A stretch of DNA of 64,000 bases from NCBI RefSeq assembly GCF_018687975.1, contig NZ_CP061310.1, positions 1,550,001-1,614,000 on the forward strand. Direction: 5' to 3'. Position 1 is the stretch's first letter. Each line of letters begins with the position of its first letter. The notes under the pieces are model-generated. The model was given only the letters and a program-made list of their open reading frames with translations, made no database searches and was not told the origin of the DNA. Source of the stretch: Polynucleobacter sp. es-EL-1 (GTDB lineage: Bacteria; Pseudomonadota; Gammaproteobacteria; Burkholderiales; Burkholderiaceae). A program made the position numbers and the translations under genes. Positions 35,289 to 42,962 of this stretch are shown in pieces.

Positions 35289-36341
35289 TTAGATGACGAC
35301 GGTTTGTGGCGCGCCAGCTGGACGCTCTACCACTTCGCCAACTGTCCATGCCTTTAGTCCTTCAGCCTGAAGAGACTTAATAGCAACTTCTGCTTGATCT
35401 GCAGAGACAATCACCACCATACCAATGCCGCAGTTAAAGACACGCACCATCTCAGCATCTGCAACCCCACCCTTCGTTTGCAACCAACGGAAGAGTTCCG
35501 GCATTTGCCAGCTATCACGATGCAGTACAGCTTGGGTATTTTCTGGGAGTACACGCGGCACGTTATCGACTAAACCGCCTCCAGTAATGTGCGCCATACC
35601 TTTAACATTGATTTGCGAAATCAACTTTAAGAGTGGCTTTACATAAATTTGCGTCGGAGCCATCACCACATCTCCCAATGGACGCCCGCCCAGATCATCC
35701 GTTGGCTTAGCACCAGCCCGCTCAATAATCTTCCGCACCAGTGAATAACCGTTGGAGTGCGCACCGCTAGAGCCAATCGCCACTACTACATCACCAGGGG
35801 CAATCGTTGCACCAGTAATGATTTTGGATTTTTCTACAGCACCAACAGCAAATCCGGCCAAATCATATTCACCAGGCGGATACATACCCGGCATCTCAGC
35901 AGTTTCACCACCGATAAGGGCGCAACCAGATAGTTCACAGCCATGGGCGATTCCACCAACCACCGTAGCTGCTGTATCGACAGTTAACTTACCGCAAGCG
36001 AAATAGTCCAAGAAAAATAGGGGTTCAGCACCCTGTACCAAGATGTCGTTCACGCTCATCGCAACCAGATCCTGACCAATCGTATCGTGTCGATTCCACT
36101 CAAAAGCTAAGCGCAACTTCGTGCCCACTCCATCGGTGCCGGACACCAAAACCGGCTCTTTATAACGCTTAGGAACCTCAAACAAGGCCCCAAATCCTCC
36201 GATTCCGGCCAATACGCCCTCACGCATGGTTTTTTTAGCCAAAGGCTTGATGCGATCTACCAAATCATCGCCAGCGTCAATATCGACACCTGCGTCACGG
36301 TAGGAAAGGCCTTTTGCGGAAGAATTGGTAGATGAGTTCAT
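35289..36341 (-). CDS. purM: Phosphoribosylformylglycinamidine cyclo-ligase (AIR synthetase)
   Basis: Closes the imidazole ring in purine synthesis using ATP. The 350-residue protein begins with the typical LSYRDAGVDIDAGDDLVDRI, then GTDGVGTKLRLAF near 71, the GGETAEMPGMY motif near 145 and MAHITGGGLVDNVPRVLP near 250. It is a single gene transcribed towards miaA, with convergent stops 2 bases apart and no terminator between. Confidence 0.96.
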   Translation of the reverse strand: MNSSTNSSAKGLSYRDAGVDIDAGDDLVDRIKPLAKKTMREGVLAGIGGFGALFEVPKRYKEPVLVSGTDGVGTKLRLAFEWNRHDTIGQDLVAMSVNDILVQGAEPLFFLDYFACGKLTVDTAATVVGGIAHGCELSGCALIGGETAEMPGMYPPGEYDLAGFAVGAVEKSKIITGATIAPGDVVVAIGSSGAHSNGYSLVRKIIERAGAKPTDDLGGRPLGDVVMAPTQIYVKPLLKLISQINVKGMAHITGGGLVDNVPRVLPENTQAVLHRDSWQMPELFRWLQTKGGVADAEMVRVFNCGIGMVVIVSADQAEVAIKSLQAEGLKAWTVGEVVERPAGAPQTVVI

Positions 36342-36414
36342 GGCAGCAATAGAAGATTAGTAAAAAACACTACTTGGTCGGTAGAATCATTGAATTCTAG
36401 AGGATTCAAGCAAG

Positions 36415-37404
36415 ATGGCTGAAATTTTTACCCCTTTTCTGACTGCATTTATTCTGGCTTATGCCCTGCGCCCCGTTTGCTTATGGCTTGAGAGGCATCA
36501 GCTACCCCGCGCACTTGCCGCTGGAATTGCCATGATTCTGGGATTGGCCGTCTTATTTTTGATTTTGATCCTCTTTGTAACGCTCCTGCGCACTGAAATT
36601 CCATTAATTAAAGCCCAGCTCCCAGAGTGGATTCAAAACACCCAAGCTTGGCTAGACCCAAAATTAAGTGAGTTCCATATTAATTTAGACTGGGCAACAC
36701 TAAAAACGAGCGCAACTCAAAAAATTACTGAGCACTTAACGGACAACTCTGACGCTCTCATGTCCTCCACTTTAGAGACCGTATTGGTGTCAGGAAGCTC
36801 TGTGATTGCAGGATTTGTAAATGCTGTCCTCATTCTCTTTGTGATGTTTTACTTGTTAATTGATTGGGACCATTTTTTCGCGTTATTAAAAAAGATTGTT
36901 CCTATTCGCGCTCAAGAAACTGTTCATCACCTTGCCATGCATACCGATGGCTTGTTATCGCAATACCTTCGGGGCATGCTGATTGTAATTTCCATCATGT
37001 CTGTCTTTTATAGTGTTGGATTAAGCATTATGGGCATCAAGGGTGCCGTAGCGCTTGGTGTATTTACAGCACTGATGATTGTGATTCCTTATATTGGTAT
37101 AACCATAGGCTTCACTCTTGCAATGCTTGCCGCCCTTCTGCAATTTGGTCCTGGTGGCGCCATCATCGGAGTACTTGTGCTCTATGGTCTTGGTCAGTTT
37201 ATTGAGGGCTTCCTCCTAACTCCGCGCCTGGTGGGTGAGCGCATTGGCTTGCATCCTGTAGCCGTGCTGTTTGCTTTACTCCTATTCGGAAAATTATTTG
37301 GGTTTTTTGGAGTGCTATTGGCACTGCCGATTAGTGCAGTTAGTCTCGTGTTATTGCAGTATTGGTGGTCACGCTACACCCAGAGCTCTTGGTATCAACA
37401 GTAA
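36415..37404 (+). CDS. AI-2E/PerM-family transporter, short N-terminus
   Basis: A polytopic inner-membrane protein of 329 residues with about seven membrane helices and the periplasmic-type insert at about 60-125. The C-terminal family motif VLYGLGQFIEGFLLTPRLVGERIGLHP lies near 260-286. Most relatives begin with one more hydrophobic helix ahead of the TPFLxAFILAY segment, which here starts at residue 6. AGAGGA 10 bases upstream and an in-frame stop at 36391 fix the ATG at 36415, so the short start is real. Substrate unknown. It heads the hda-HAD-pcnB run. Confidence 0.85.
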   Translation: MAEIFTPFLTAFILAYALRPVCLWLERHQLPRALAAGIAMILGLAVLFLILILFVTLLRTEIPLIKAQLPEWIQNTQAWLDPKLSEFHINLDWATLKTSATQKITEHLTDNSDALMSSTLETVLVSGSSVIAGFVNAVLILFVMFYLLIDWDHFFALLKKIVPIRAQETVHHLAMHTDGLLSQYLRGMLIVISIMSVFYSVGLSIMGIKGAVALGVFTALMIVIPYIGITIGFTLAMLAALLQFGPGGAIIGVLVLYGLGQFIEGFLLTPRLVGERIGLHPVAVLFALLLFGKLFGFFGVLLALPISAVSLVLLQYWWSRYTQSSWYQQ

Positions 37405-37416
37405 ATCATTGTTGTA

Positions 37417-38175
37417 ATGAATAGCTCTTCACTCCCACGACAATTCGCTCTCGATATCGGTCATACGCCAGCGCCAAGCCTGAATAACTTTTTAACTGGC
37501 GCCAACCTTGCGCTCCACTCCACCTTGCAAACATTGGTGAAGTCTTGGGAAACAAAATCGCAGACTATTGAGAATGACAATGTCTTAAATAAGCGCTGGA
37601 TTTATTGGTGGGGCTCAGAAGGCTCAGGGCGTACCCACCTATTAGATGCCCTTGGTAACTCAGCAAAACAATTAGGACTTGAACACTTTTCATTAAGCCC
37701 CAGTGAGCCAGTTTCCTGGGTAAGACTAGAAGAAAAGTTGCCCGAATTAAGTGCTAGCAATCAAGTCTCAGTGATTACCGCAGATGACGTAGATCGCCTA
37801 GATGAGCGTCAAGTAGCCTCCTTATTTCGGATTCTCAATGAAATTCAAGCCAGTAAAGGCATCCACATCTTTATGGCTGGCAATGCCGCCCCAGGAGCGC
37901 TAAGCCTAAGAGAGGACCTGCGGACCCGTTTAGGCTGGGGCCTGGTCTTTCAAACCCATCTTTTGGACGATGATGAGAAAATACAAGCTTTAGAACAAGC
38001 AGCGCAAGCGCGTGGCTTAGTTTTGTCGCCCGATGTATTGCCTTGGTTGCTCAATCGCTTTTATCGCGATATGCCCAATCTAATGGCCTTAATCGATGCT
38101 TTAGATGCCTATTCACTTGAAACAAAACGTGCTGTAACGCTCCCCTTAGTACGAGAACTACTGCAGCCAAAGTAA
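37417..38175 (+). CDS. hda: DnaA regulatory inactivator Hda
   Basis: AAA+ protein homologous to the ATPase domain of DnaA, which with the sliding clamp promotes hydrolysis of DnaA-ATP to prevent re-initiation. The 252-residue protein has RQFALDIG near the N-terminus (clamp-binding region plus the DnaA-like start), Walker A WGSEGSGRTHLL near 68, Walker B VITADDVDRL near 120, and sensor 2 in FYRDMPNLMALIDALD near 216. It lacks the DnaA DNA-binding domain. Position between the PerM-like gene and a HAD phosphatase is normal for this group. Confidence 0.88.
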   Translation: MNSSSLPRQFALDIGHTPAPSLNNFLTGANLALHSTLQTLVKSWETKSQTIENDNVLNKRWIYWWGSEGSGRTHLLDALGNSAKQLGLEHFSLSPSEPVSWVRLEEKLPELSASNQVSVITADDVDRLDERQVASLFRILNEIQASKGIHIFMAGNAAPGALSLREDLRTRLGWGLVFQTHLLDDDEKIQALEQAAQARGLVLSPDVLPWLLNRFYRDMPNLMALIDALDAYSLETKRAVTLPLVRELLQPK

Positions 38176-38181
38176 AGATTA

Positions 38182-38862
38182 ATGACTCAACTAGCACTTT
38201 TCGACTTAGATCACACCCTTCTTCCCTGCGATAGCGACTACGAGTGGGGCCAGTTCTTAGCCCGTATTGGGGTCGTTGATAGTCAATACTATGCTGAGCA
38301 AAATGAACGCTTTTATCAAGACTATAAAGATGGCAAGCTCGATATTCAAGCGTTTTTGCGCTTTGCATTAAAGCCCCTTTCAGAACATTCTCGCGCTCAG
38401 TTAACAGAATGGCATGATGCATTCATGAAGGAAGTGATTACTGGACAGCTCAGGCAATCGGCGCTAGATTTAGTCAAGCGCCATCAGGATGCTGGTGATC
38501 TTTGCTGTGTTGTAACCGCAACCAATAGCTTTGTTACTCGCCCCATCGTCGAAAGTTTTGGTATCAAGCACTTAGTTGCAACTGAGCCCGCCACCCTGAA
38601 TGACAATCCTTTAGCCAACTTCACTGGCGAGGTAAAAGGGATCCCTAGTTTTCGAGAGGGGAAAATTCAACGAGTGGATGATTGGCTTGCCAGTCAAAAC
38701 TTAGCATTAGAAAAGTTGACTCATAGTTACTTTTATTCAGATTCCATGAATGACTTACCCCTCTTAGAAAGAGTGAGCCATCCTGTTGCCACTAATCCAG
38801 ATACTCGCCTGCGCGAAGAAGCCCAAAAGCGCAACTGGCCCATACTTGAACTATTTGCATGA
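38182..38862 (+). CDS. HAD-superfamily phosphatase, subfamily IB (SerB-like)
   Basis: A 226-residue cytoplasmic hydrolase with motif I FDLDHTLLPCDSD (nucleophile D8, acid D10), motif II VTATNSF near 111 and motif III YSDSMNDLPLL near 185. The alpha-helical cap between motifs I and II fits the IB group that contains phosphoserine phosphatase. The natural substrate is not known; similar genes beside hda and pcnB are often annotated as histidinol-phosphatase-like. Its TGA overlaps the pcnB ATG (ATGA). Confidence 0.85.
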   Translation: MTQLALFDLDHTLLPCDSDYEWGQFLARIGVVDSQYYAEQNERFYQDYKDGKLDIQAFLRFALKPLSEHSRAQLTEWHDAFMKEVITGQLRQSALDLVKRHQDAGDLCCVVTATNSFVTRPIVESFGIKHLVATEPATLNDNPLANFTGEVKGIPSFREGKIQRVDDWLASQNLALEKLTHSYFYSDSMNDLPLLERVSHPVATNPDTRLREEAQKRNWPILELFA

Positions 38863-40268
38863 TTACAAAATTTATTAAGCGGATTCTGCGCCGTGACCCC
38901 ATGGTCCGACATACTGCGGCCCATACCTCCGGTGCACCAAAACGTATTCCTAAAAAATCCCATCGGATTGATCCCCACTTACTATCCAAAAATGCTGTCA
39001 AAGTTACTCAAACCCTGCAGCAGGCGGGTTATGAGGCTTTTATTGTCGGTGGCGCGGTCCGGGACTTAGCTTTAGGAATTAGTCCTAAAGATTTTGATGT
39101 GGCAACCAATGCCACTCCAGAACAGGTGCAAAAACTGTTTCGTAAAGCCCGCTTAATTGGCCGTCGCTTTCAGATCGTACACGTTACCTTCTTTGGCAAA
39201 GGTCAACCAGAAATTATTGAAGTTTCGACCTTCCGAGCCTTACTTGAAAATGCCGGGGAGCACGTCGCTGAAAACGGGCGTATCTTGCGAGATAACGTGT
39301 GGGGTAGTCAGCATGAAGATGCAGCACGTCGTGATTTCAGCATCAACGCCATGTACTACGATCCCGCCTCAGAAACCGTGCTCGACTATCACGGCGGCAT
39401 GGCAGACATGCAAAAGAAAACTTTGCGCATGATTGGTGATCCTGCCAAACGCTATCGTGAAGACCCTATTCGAATGCTGAGGGCCATTCGTTTTGCTGCT
39501 AAAACTGGCTTTACTTTAGACGCAGCAACACTGGCGCCTATTTCAAAGCTAGGGAAATTGATTCATGACGTGCCATCAGCCCGGCTATTTGATGAAATCC
39601 TCAAACTCTTGATGTCAGGTTATTCATGGGCAGCCATTCAAGGCTTGCGTGATGCAGGCCTACATCATGGCCTTCTGCCGCTCCTAGATCATATCCTTGA
39701 CAGCAAAGAAGGCTCTAAAGAGGCAAATGATTTTGTACGCATTGCCCTCGCTAATACCGATCAGCGCATTCAAGCCGGGAAAAGTGTTTCTGCCGGCTTT
39801 CTCTTTGCCACCTTGTTATGGCCCGACCTCCTGCGTAATTGGAAAAAGAATATTGCTAAAGGGGTGTCTAATGTCCCCGCCCTTCTGGATGCCATGGACG
39901 AAACGATTGCCAGCCAAAGTAACGGTATGGTGATTCAGCGTCGTTTTGAGAGCGATATGCGGGAGATTTGGTCCATGCAACCCCGTTTTGAAAAACGGGT
40001 TGGTCGCTACCCCTACCGCCTGATAGAATCCCCTCGCTTCAGGGCCGGCTATGACTTTATGTTGCTGCGTTGTGCCACTGGCGAACAAAACCCTGCATTG
40101 GGTGAGTGGTGGACGAACTTCATCGAGTCAGATTCTGCGGGTCAAGAGGCTCTCATGGCCAGCGCTAAAAAAGATACTGGCAACATGGGAACTGGCGCCT
40201 TGCCGGCCAAGCGACGCCGCCGCAGAAAGGCTAAAGTAGCCACCCCACCAGAAGGCGCAACAAGTTAA
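38859..40268 (+). CDS. pcnB: Poly(A) polymerase
   Basis: Adds 3' poly(A) tails to RNA, marking it for decay. The 469-residue class II nucleotidyltransferase has GGAVRDLALGISPKDFDVAT near residue 63 with the catalytic DxD (DFD), RKARLIGRRFQIVHV near 94, RRDFSINAMYYD near 158 and the ERhxxE-like RYREDPIRMLRAIRFAAK near 192. The C-terminus is a basic tail (AKRRRRRKAK). The pcnB type rather than CCA-adding enzyme is favoured by the tail and the hda neighbourhood. Confidence 0.93.
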   Translation: MITKFIKRILRRDPMVRHTAAHTSGAPKRIPKKSHRIDPHLLSKNAVKVTQTLQQAGYEAFIVGGAVRDLALGISPKDFDVATNATPEQVQKLFRKARLIGRRFQIVHVTFFGKGQPEIIEVSTFRALLENAGEHVAENGRILRDNVWGSQHEDAARRDFSINAMYYDPASETVLDYHGGMADMQKKTLRMIGDPAKRYREDPIRMLRAIRFAAKTGFTLDAATLAPISKLGKLIHDVPSARLFDEILKLLMSGYSWAAIQGLRDAGLHHGLLPLLDHILDSKEGSKEANDFVRIALANTDQRIQAGKSVSAGFLFATLLWPDLLRNWKKNIAKGVSNVPALLDAMDETIASQSNGMVIQRRFESDMREIWSMQPRFEKRVGRYPYRLIESPRFRAGYDFMLLRCATGEQNPALGEWWTNFIESDSAGQEALMASAKKDTGNMGTGALPAKRRRRRKAKVATPPEGATS

Positions 40269-40322
40269 GCAGACTTGAGAAAAATTCAGTAAAGTAGCTC
40301 GAACACTGGGTGTCGTTTTTTC

Positions 40323-40328
40323 TATAGT
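40323..40328 (+). promoter_or_regulatory. Candidate folK -10 box (leaderless type)
   Basis: TATAGT (five of six consensus) ends 5 bases before the folK ATG at 40334. The spacing favours this ATG over the one at 40340. Confidence 0.4.
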
Positions 40329-40333
40329 TTGGA

Positions 40334-40867
40334 ATGAGCATGGCTCGAGCTTTTATTGGATTTGGTGGGAATATAGGCGATACGCGTCAGCTCATTACTG
40401 ACGCAATTGTTTGCCTTGCTCAACGCTGTGAACTACAAATTCTGGCAAAAAGCTGCTTCTACCAGAGCGCACCTTATCAAGCTACTGGCGGCGACTATAT
40501 CAATGCTGTGATTGAGATTGAAACTCAATTGACTCCCTATGGCCTGCTACATGTCTGTCAAGCTGTCGAACAAGAATTTGGTCGTGAGCGTCCTTATGAA
40601 AATGCACCTCGCACTTTAGATCTTGATATCTTGTCATTTGAAGGCGTCTCACAGGACGATTCCGATCTGACACTTCCCCACCCGAAAATCATCGAACGGT
40701 CGTTTGTACTTTTGCCATTATTGGAAATCGCTCCTGATTTTTTCCTACCCAAGTTTGGTGAATTAAAGGCTTACCTTCCCCAGGTTGCAGATCAGCGCAT
40801 CGAAAAACTGCCTTGCCGTAACTGTAATTGTGGTGAAAAAGCGGTTTATAGCCAATCGGCGCATTAA
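40334..40867 (+). CDS. folK: 2-amino-4-hydroxy-6-hydroxymethyldihydropteridine pyrophosphokinase
   Basis: Folate pathway enzyme that pyrophosphorylates 6-hydroxymethyl-dihydropterin. The 177-residue protein has the pterin site FIGFGGNIGDTRQ near residue 7 and the signature RPYENAPRTLDLDIL near 92-106 that binds ATP and magnesium, then LPHPKIIERSFVLLPLLEI. The C-terminal segment contains CRNCNCGE, three cysteines that are not part of the usual FolK core. The ATG at 40340 is an alternative start. panB follows after 17 bases. Confidence 0.94.
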   Translation: MSMARAFIGFGGNIGDTRQLITDAIVCLAQRCELQILAKSCFYQSAPYQATGGDYINAVIEIETQLTPYGLLHVCQAVEQEFGRERPYENAPRTLDLDILSFEGVSQDDSDLTLPHPKIIERSFVLLPLLEIAPDFFLPKFGELKAYLPQVADQRIEKLPCRNCNCGEKAVYSQSAH

Positions 40868-40872
40868 TTCAT

Positions 40873-40878
40873 TAAACT
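40873..40878 (+). promoter_or_regulatory. Candidate panB -10 box (leaderless type)
   Basis: TAAACT (four of six) ends 6 bases before the panB ATG, with CTCGCC between. It overlaps the end of folK, so panB may also be read from the folK message. Confidence 0.33.
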
Positions 40879-40884
40879 CTCGCC

Positions 40885-41703
40885 ATGGGTTACTTACAAG
40901 GCGAAAAGCCAATCACGATTTCTAAGCTGCTCTCTATGCATTTAGAGGGCGAGAAAATTACTATGCTGACTGCATATGACTCAACCATGTCAGCCTTACT
41001 GAACCGCTGCGGAGTAGAGAGCATTCTCATTGGCGATTCACTTGGTAACGTGATTCAAGGCCATAGCAGTACCACCCCAGTCACAGTAGAGCAAATGGCA
41101 TATCACACCGCATGTGTAGCGCGTGCTAATACCCATGCATTTGTTATTGCCGATCTTCCTTTTGCCAGTTATGGAGACCCAGTCCAAGCATTAGACTCAG
41201 CAGCAGAGCTGATGCGTGCCGGAGCAGATATGGTGAAGCTAGAGGGTGGCAGCGATTGGCAGATCCAAATCATTCAGTATTTGGTAGAGCGTAGCGTGCC
41301 TGTTTGTGCTCACTTAGGATTGCTTCCGCAATCAGTACATCTTTTAGGTGGCTATAAGGTCCAAGGCAAATCTAAAGATGCTGCCAGCCTGATGCTAGAG
41401 CAAGCCATTGCTTGTGAGGAAGCAGGCGCGCAAATGATTGTGCTCGAGGCAATCCCCTCCTCTCTAGGCAAACACATTACTGAATCACTCTCCATTCCAA
41501 CAATCGGAATTGGCGCAGGCTCAGATTGCTCAGGGCAAGTATTAGTCCTGCAAGATATGCTGGGTATTAGCCCTGGTAAACCACCAAAGTTTGTCAAAAA
41601 CTTTCTGGATGGCCACTCCTCCATTGAGGCAGCAGTCAAAGCCTATGTTCGAGAAGTAAAATCCGGAAAATTCCCTGGGCCCGAACACGGCTTTGCTGGC
41701 TAG
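40885..41703 (+). CDS. panB: 3-methyl-2-oxobutanoate hydroxymethyltransferase
   Basis: First committed step of pantothenate synthesis, making ketopantoate. The 272-residue TIM-barrel protein shows MLTAYDSTMSALLNRCGVESILIGDSLGNV near 27-56 with the metal-binding Asp, ADLPFASYGDP near 89 with the second Asp, VKLEGG near 119, and TIGIGAGSDCSGQVLVLQDMLG near 206-227. The product feeds coaBC in this same window through pantothenate. Confidence 0.96.
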   Translation: MGYLQGEKPITISKLLSMHLEGEKITMLTAYDSTMSALLNRCGVESILIGDSLGNVIQGHSSTTPVTVEQMAYHTACVARANTHAFVIADLPFASYGDPVQALDSAAELMRAGADMVKLEGGSDWQIQIIQYLVERSVPVCAHLGLLPQSVHLLGGYKVQGKSKDAASLMLEQAIACEEAGAQMIVLEAIPSSLGKHITESLSIPTIGIGAGSDCSGQVLVLQDMLGISPGKPPKFVKNFLDGHSSIEAAVKAYVREVKSGKFPGPEHGFAG

Positions 41704-41710
41704 TTTCGAT

Positions 41711-41745
41711 AAAAACTTCTTTAACAATTAACTAAAGAAGTTTTT
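41711..41745. terminator. Bidirectional terminator between panB and dnaJ
   Basis: AAAAACTTCTTTA pairs with TAAAGAAGTTTTT (13 bp) around a 9-base loop. T-runs are present on both strands. It includes the last codons and stop of dnaJ. Confidence 0.88.
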
Positions 41746-42861
41746 CACCCCATCAAACCAACCCTTTTGATGGGGGTTATGTTTGTCGCCACCAGACTTG
41801 AGGCTGTCATCAAACTTTTTCAGTAATTTCTTCTGCTCCTCCGTCAATTTGACAGGAGTCTCCACTGCTACATGCACAAATAAATCACCGACCAAAGTCG
41901 AGCGCAAACCTTTGATGCCTTTATTGCGCAGACGGAAAGTTTTTCCAGTTTGAGTGCCCTCCGGTATTGGGAACTCTACTCGACCGGATAAGGTTGGCAC
42001 TTCGATATCGCCACCCACAGTTGCAGTGGCGAATGAAATTGGCATCTGCACGTGCAGGTCACTACCATCACGCTCAAAGACTTTGTGTGGCTTTACCCTG
42101 ACCTCAACATAGAGATCCCCAGATGGTCCACCATTGACGCCTGGCTCGCCATTCCCTACAGAGCGAACGCGCATACCATCATCAATTCCCGCAGGGATCT
42201 TAATCTCAAGTGTTTTTTGCTCTTTATGCTTACCGCTGCCGTGACAAGTCTTGCAAGGCTTAGGAATATATTCACCAGTACCACGACACTTTGGGCAAGT
42301 TTGCTGCATGGAAAAGAAACCTTGCTGCACCCGAACTTGGCCATGGCCATCACAAGTTGTACATTTTTCTGGCTTACTGCCAGGTTCAGCACCAGTGCCA
42401 TTACAAGTCTTGCAATTGCTCCAACTAGGAACCCGAATTTGGGTGGTGTAACCCTCGGCCGCTTGTTCAAGAGTGATCTCCATGTTGTAACGAAGATCAG
42501 CGCCTTTATATACCTGCGGTCCAGACTGACGACCGCCACCCTGTCCAAATATATCGCCGAAAATATCACCGAAGGCATCGGCAAAACCCCCGCCAGCAAA
42601 ACCGCCTCCGCCAAATCCACCCATAGAAGGATCAACGCCTGCGTGACCATACTGATCATAAGCAGCGCGCTTATTAGGATCGGTTAAGGTCTCATACGCT
42701 TCCTTAACCTCTTTAAATTGGGCTTCAGATGTTTTGCTATCGGGATTGCGATCAGGGTGATGCTTCATCGCCAACTTACGATAAGCCTTTTTCAGATCTT
42801 CATCGCTAGCACCTCTTGCAACCCCAAGTACTTCGTAATAATCGCGTTTACTTTTAGGCAC
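41728..42861 (-). CDS. dnaJ: Chaperone protein DnaJ
   Basis: Hsp40 co-chaperone that stimulates DnaK ATPase. The 377-residue protein has the J domain (1-70, HPD in MKHHPDRNPDSK), a Gly/Phe-rich linker (about 75-115), the zinc domain with four CxxCxGxG repeats (CKTCNGTG, CTTCDGHG, CPKCRGTG, CKTCHGSG, about 145-210) and two C-terminal beta domains. It lies 101 bases downstream of dnaK; a strong hairpin sits between them. Confidence 0.97.
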   Translation of the reverse strand: MPKSKRDYYEVLGVARGASDEDLKKAYRKLAMKHHPDRNPDSKTSEAQFKEVKEAYETLTDPNKRAAYDQYGHAGVDPSMGGFGGGGFAGGGFADAFGDIFGDIFGQGGGRQSGPQVYKGADLRYNMEITLEQAAEGYTTQIRVPSWSNCKTCNGTGAEPGSKPEKCTTCDGHGQVRVQQGFFSMQQTCPKCRGTGEYIPKPCKTCHGSGKHKEQKTLEIKIPAGIDDGMRVRSVGNGEPGVNGGPSGDLYVEVRVKPHKVFERDGSDLHVQMPISFATATVGGDIEVPTLSGRVEFPIPEGTQTGKTFRLRNKGIKGLRSTLVGDLFVHVAVETPVKLTEEQKKLLKKFDDSLKSGGDKHNPHQKGWFDGVKNFFS

Positions 42862-42890
42862 GGCCTATTCCTCTCAACTACCTCAATGAG

Positions 42891-42915
42891 ACAAGTCGGC
42901 GCGAGGCCGACTTGT
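42891..42915 (-). other. Stable hairpin in the dnaK-dnaJ intergenic region
   Basis: A perfect 10-bp inverted repeat (ACAAGTCGGC/GCCGACTTGT) with a 5-base loop. It is not followed by a T-run on the minus strand, so it looks like a message-processing or stabilising structure, possibly a weak attenuator. Confidence 0.7.
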
Positions 42916-42962
42916 TATTTAAGTACTTCCAAACTGCGTTAAATGGCTTTCAATATCAGGGA

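Noticed and set aside
42052..42687. 211-codon plus-strand frame inside dnaJ
   Set aside because: Antisense shadow of the Gly- and Cys-rich DnaJ region.
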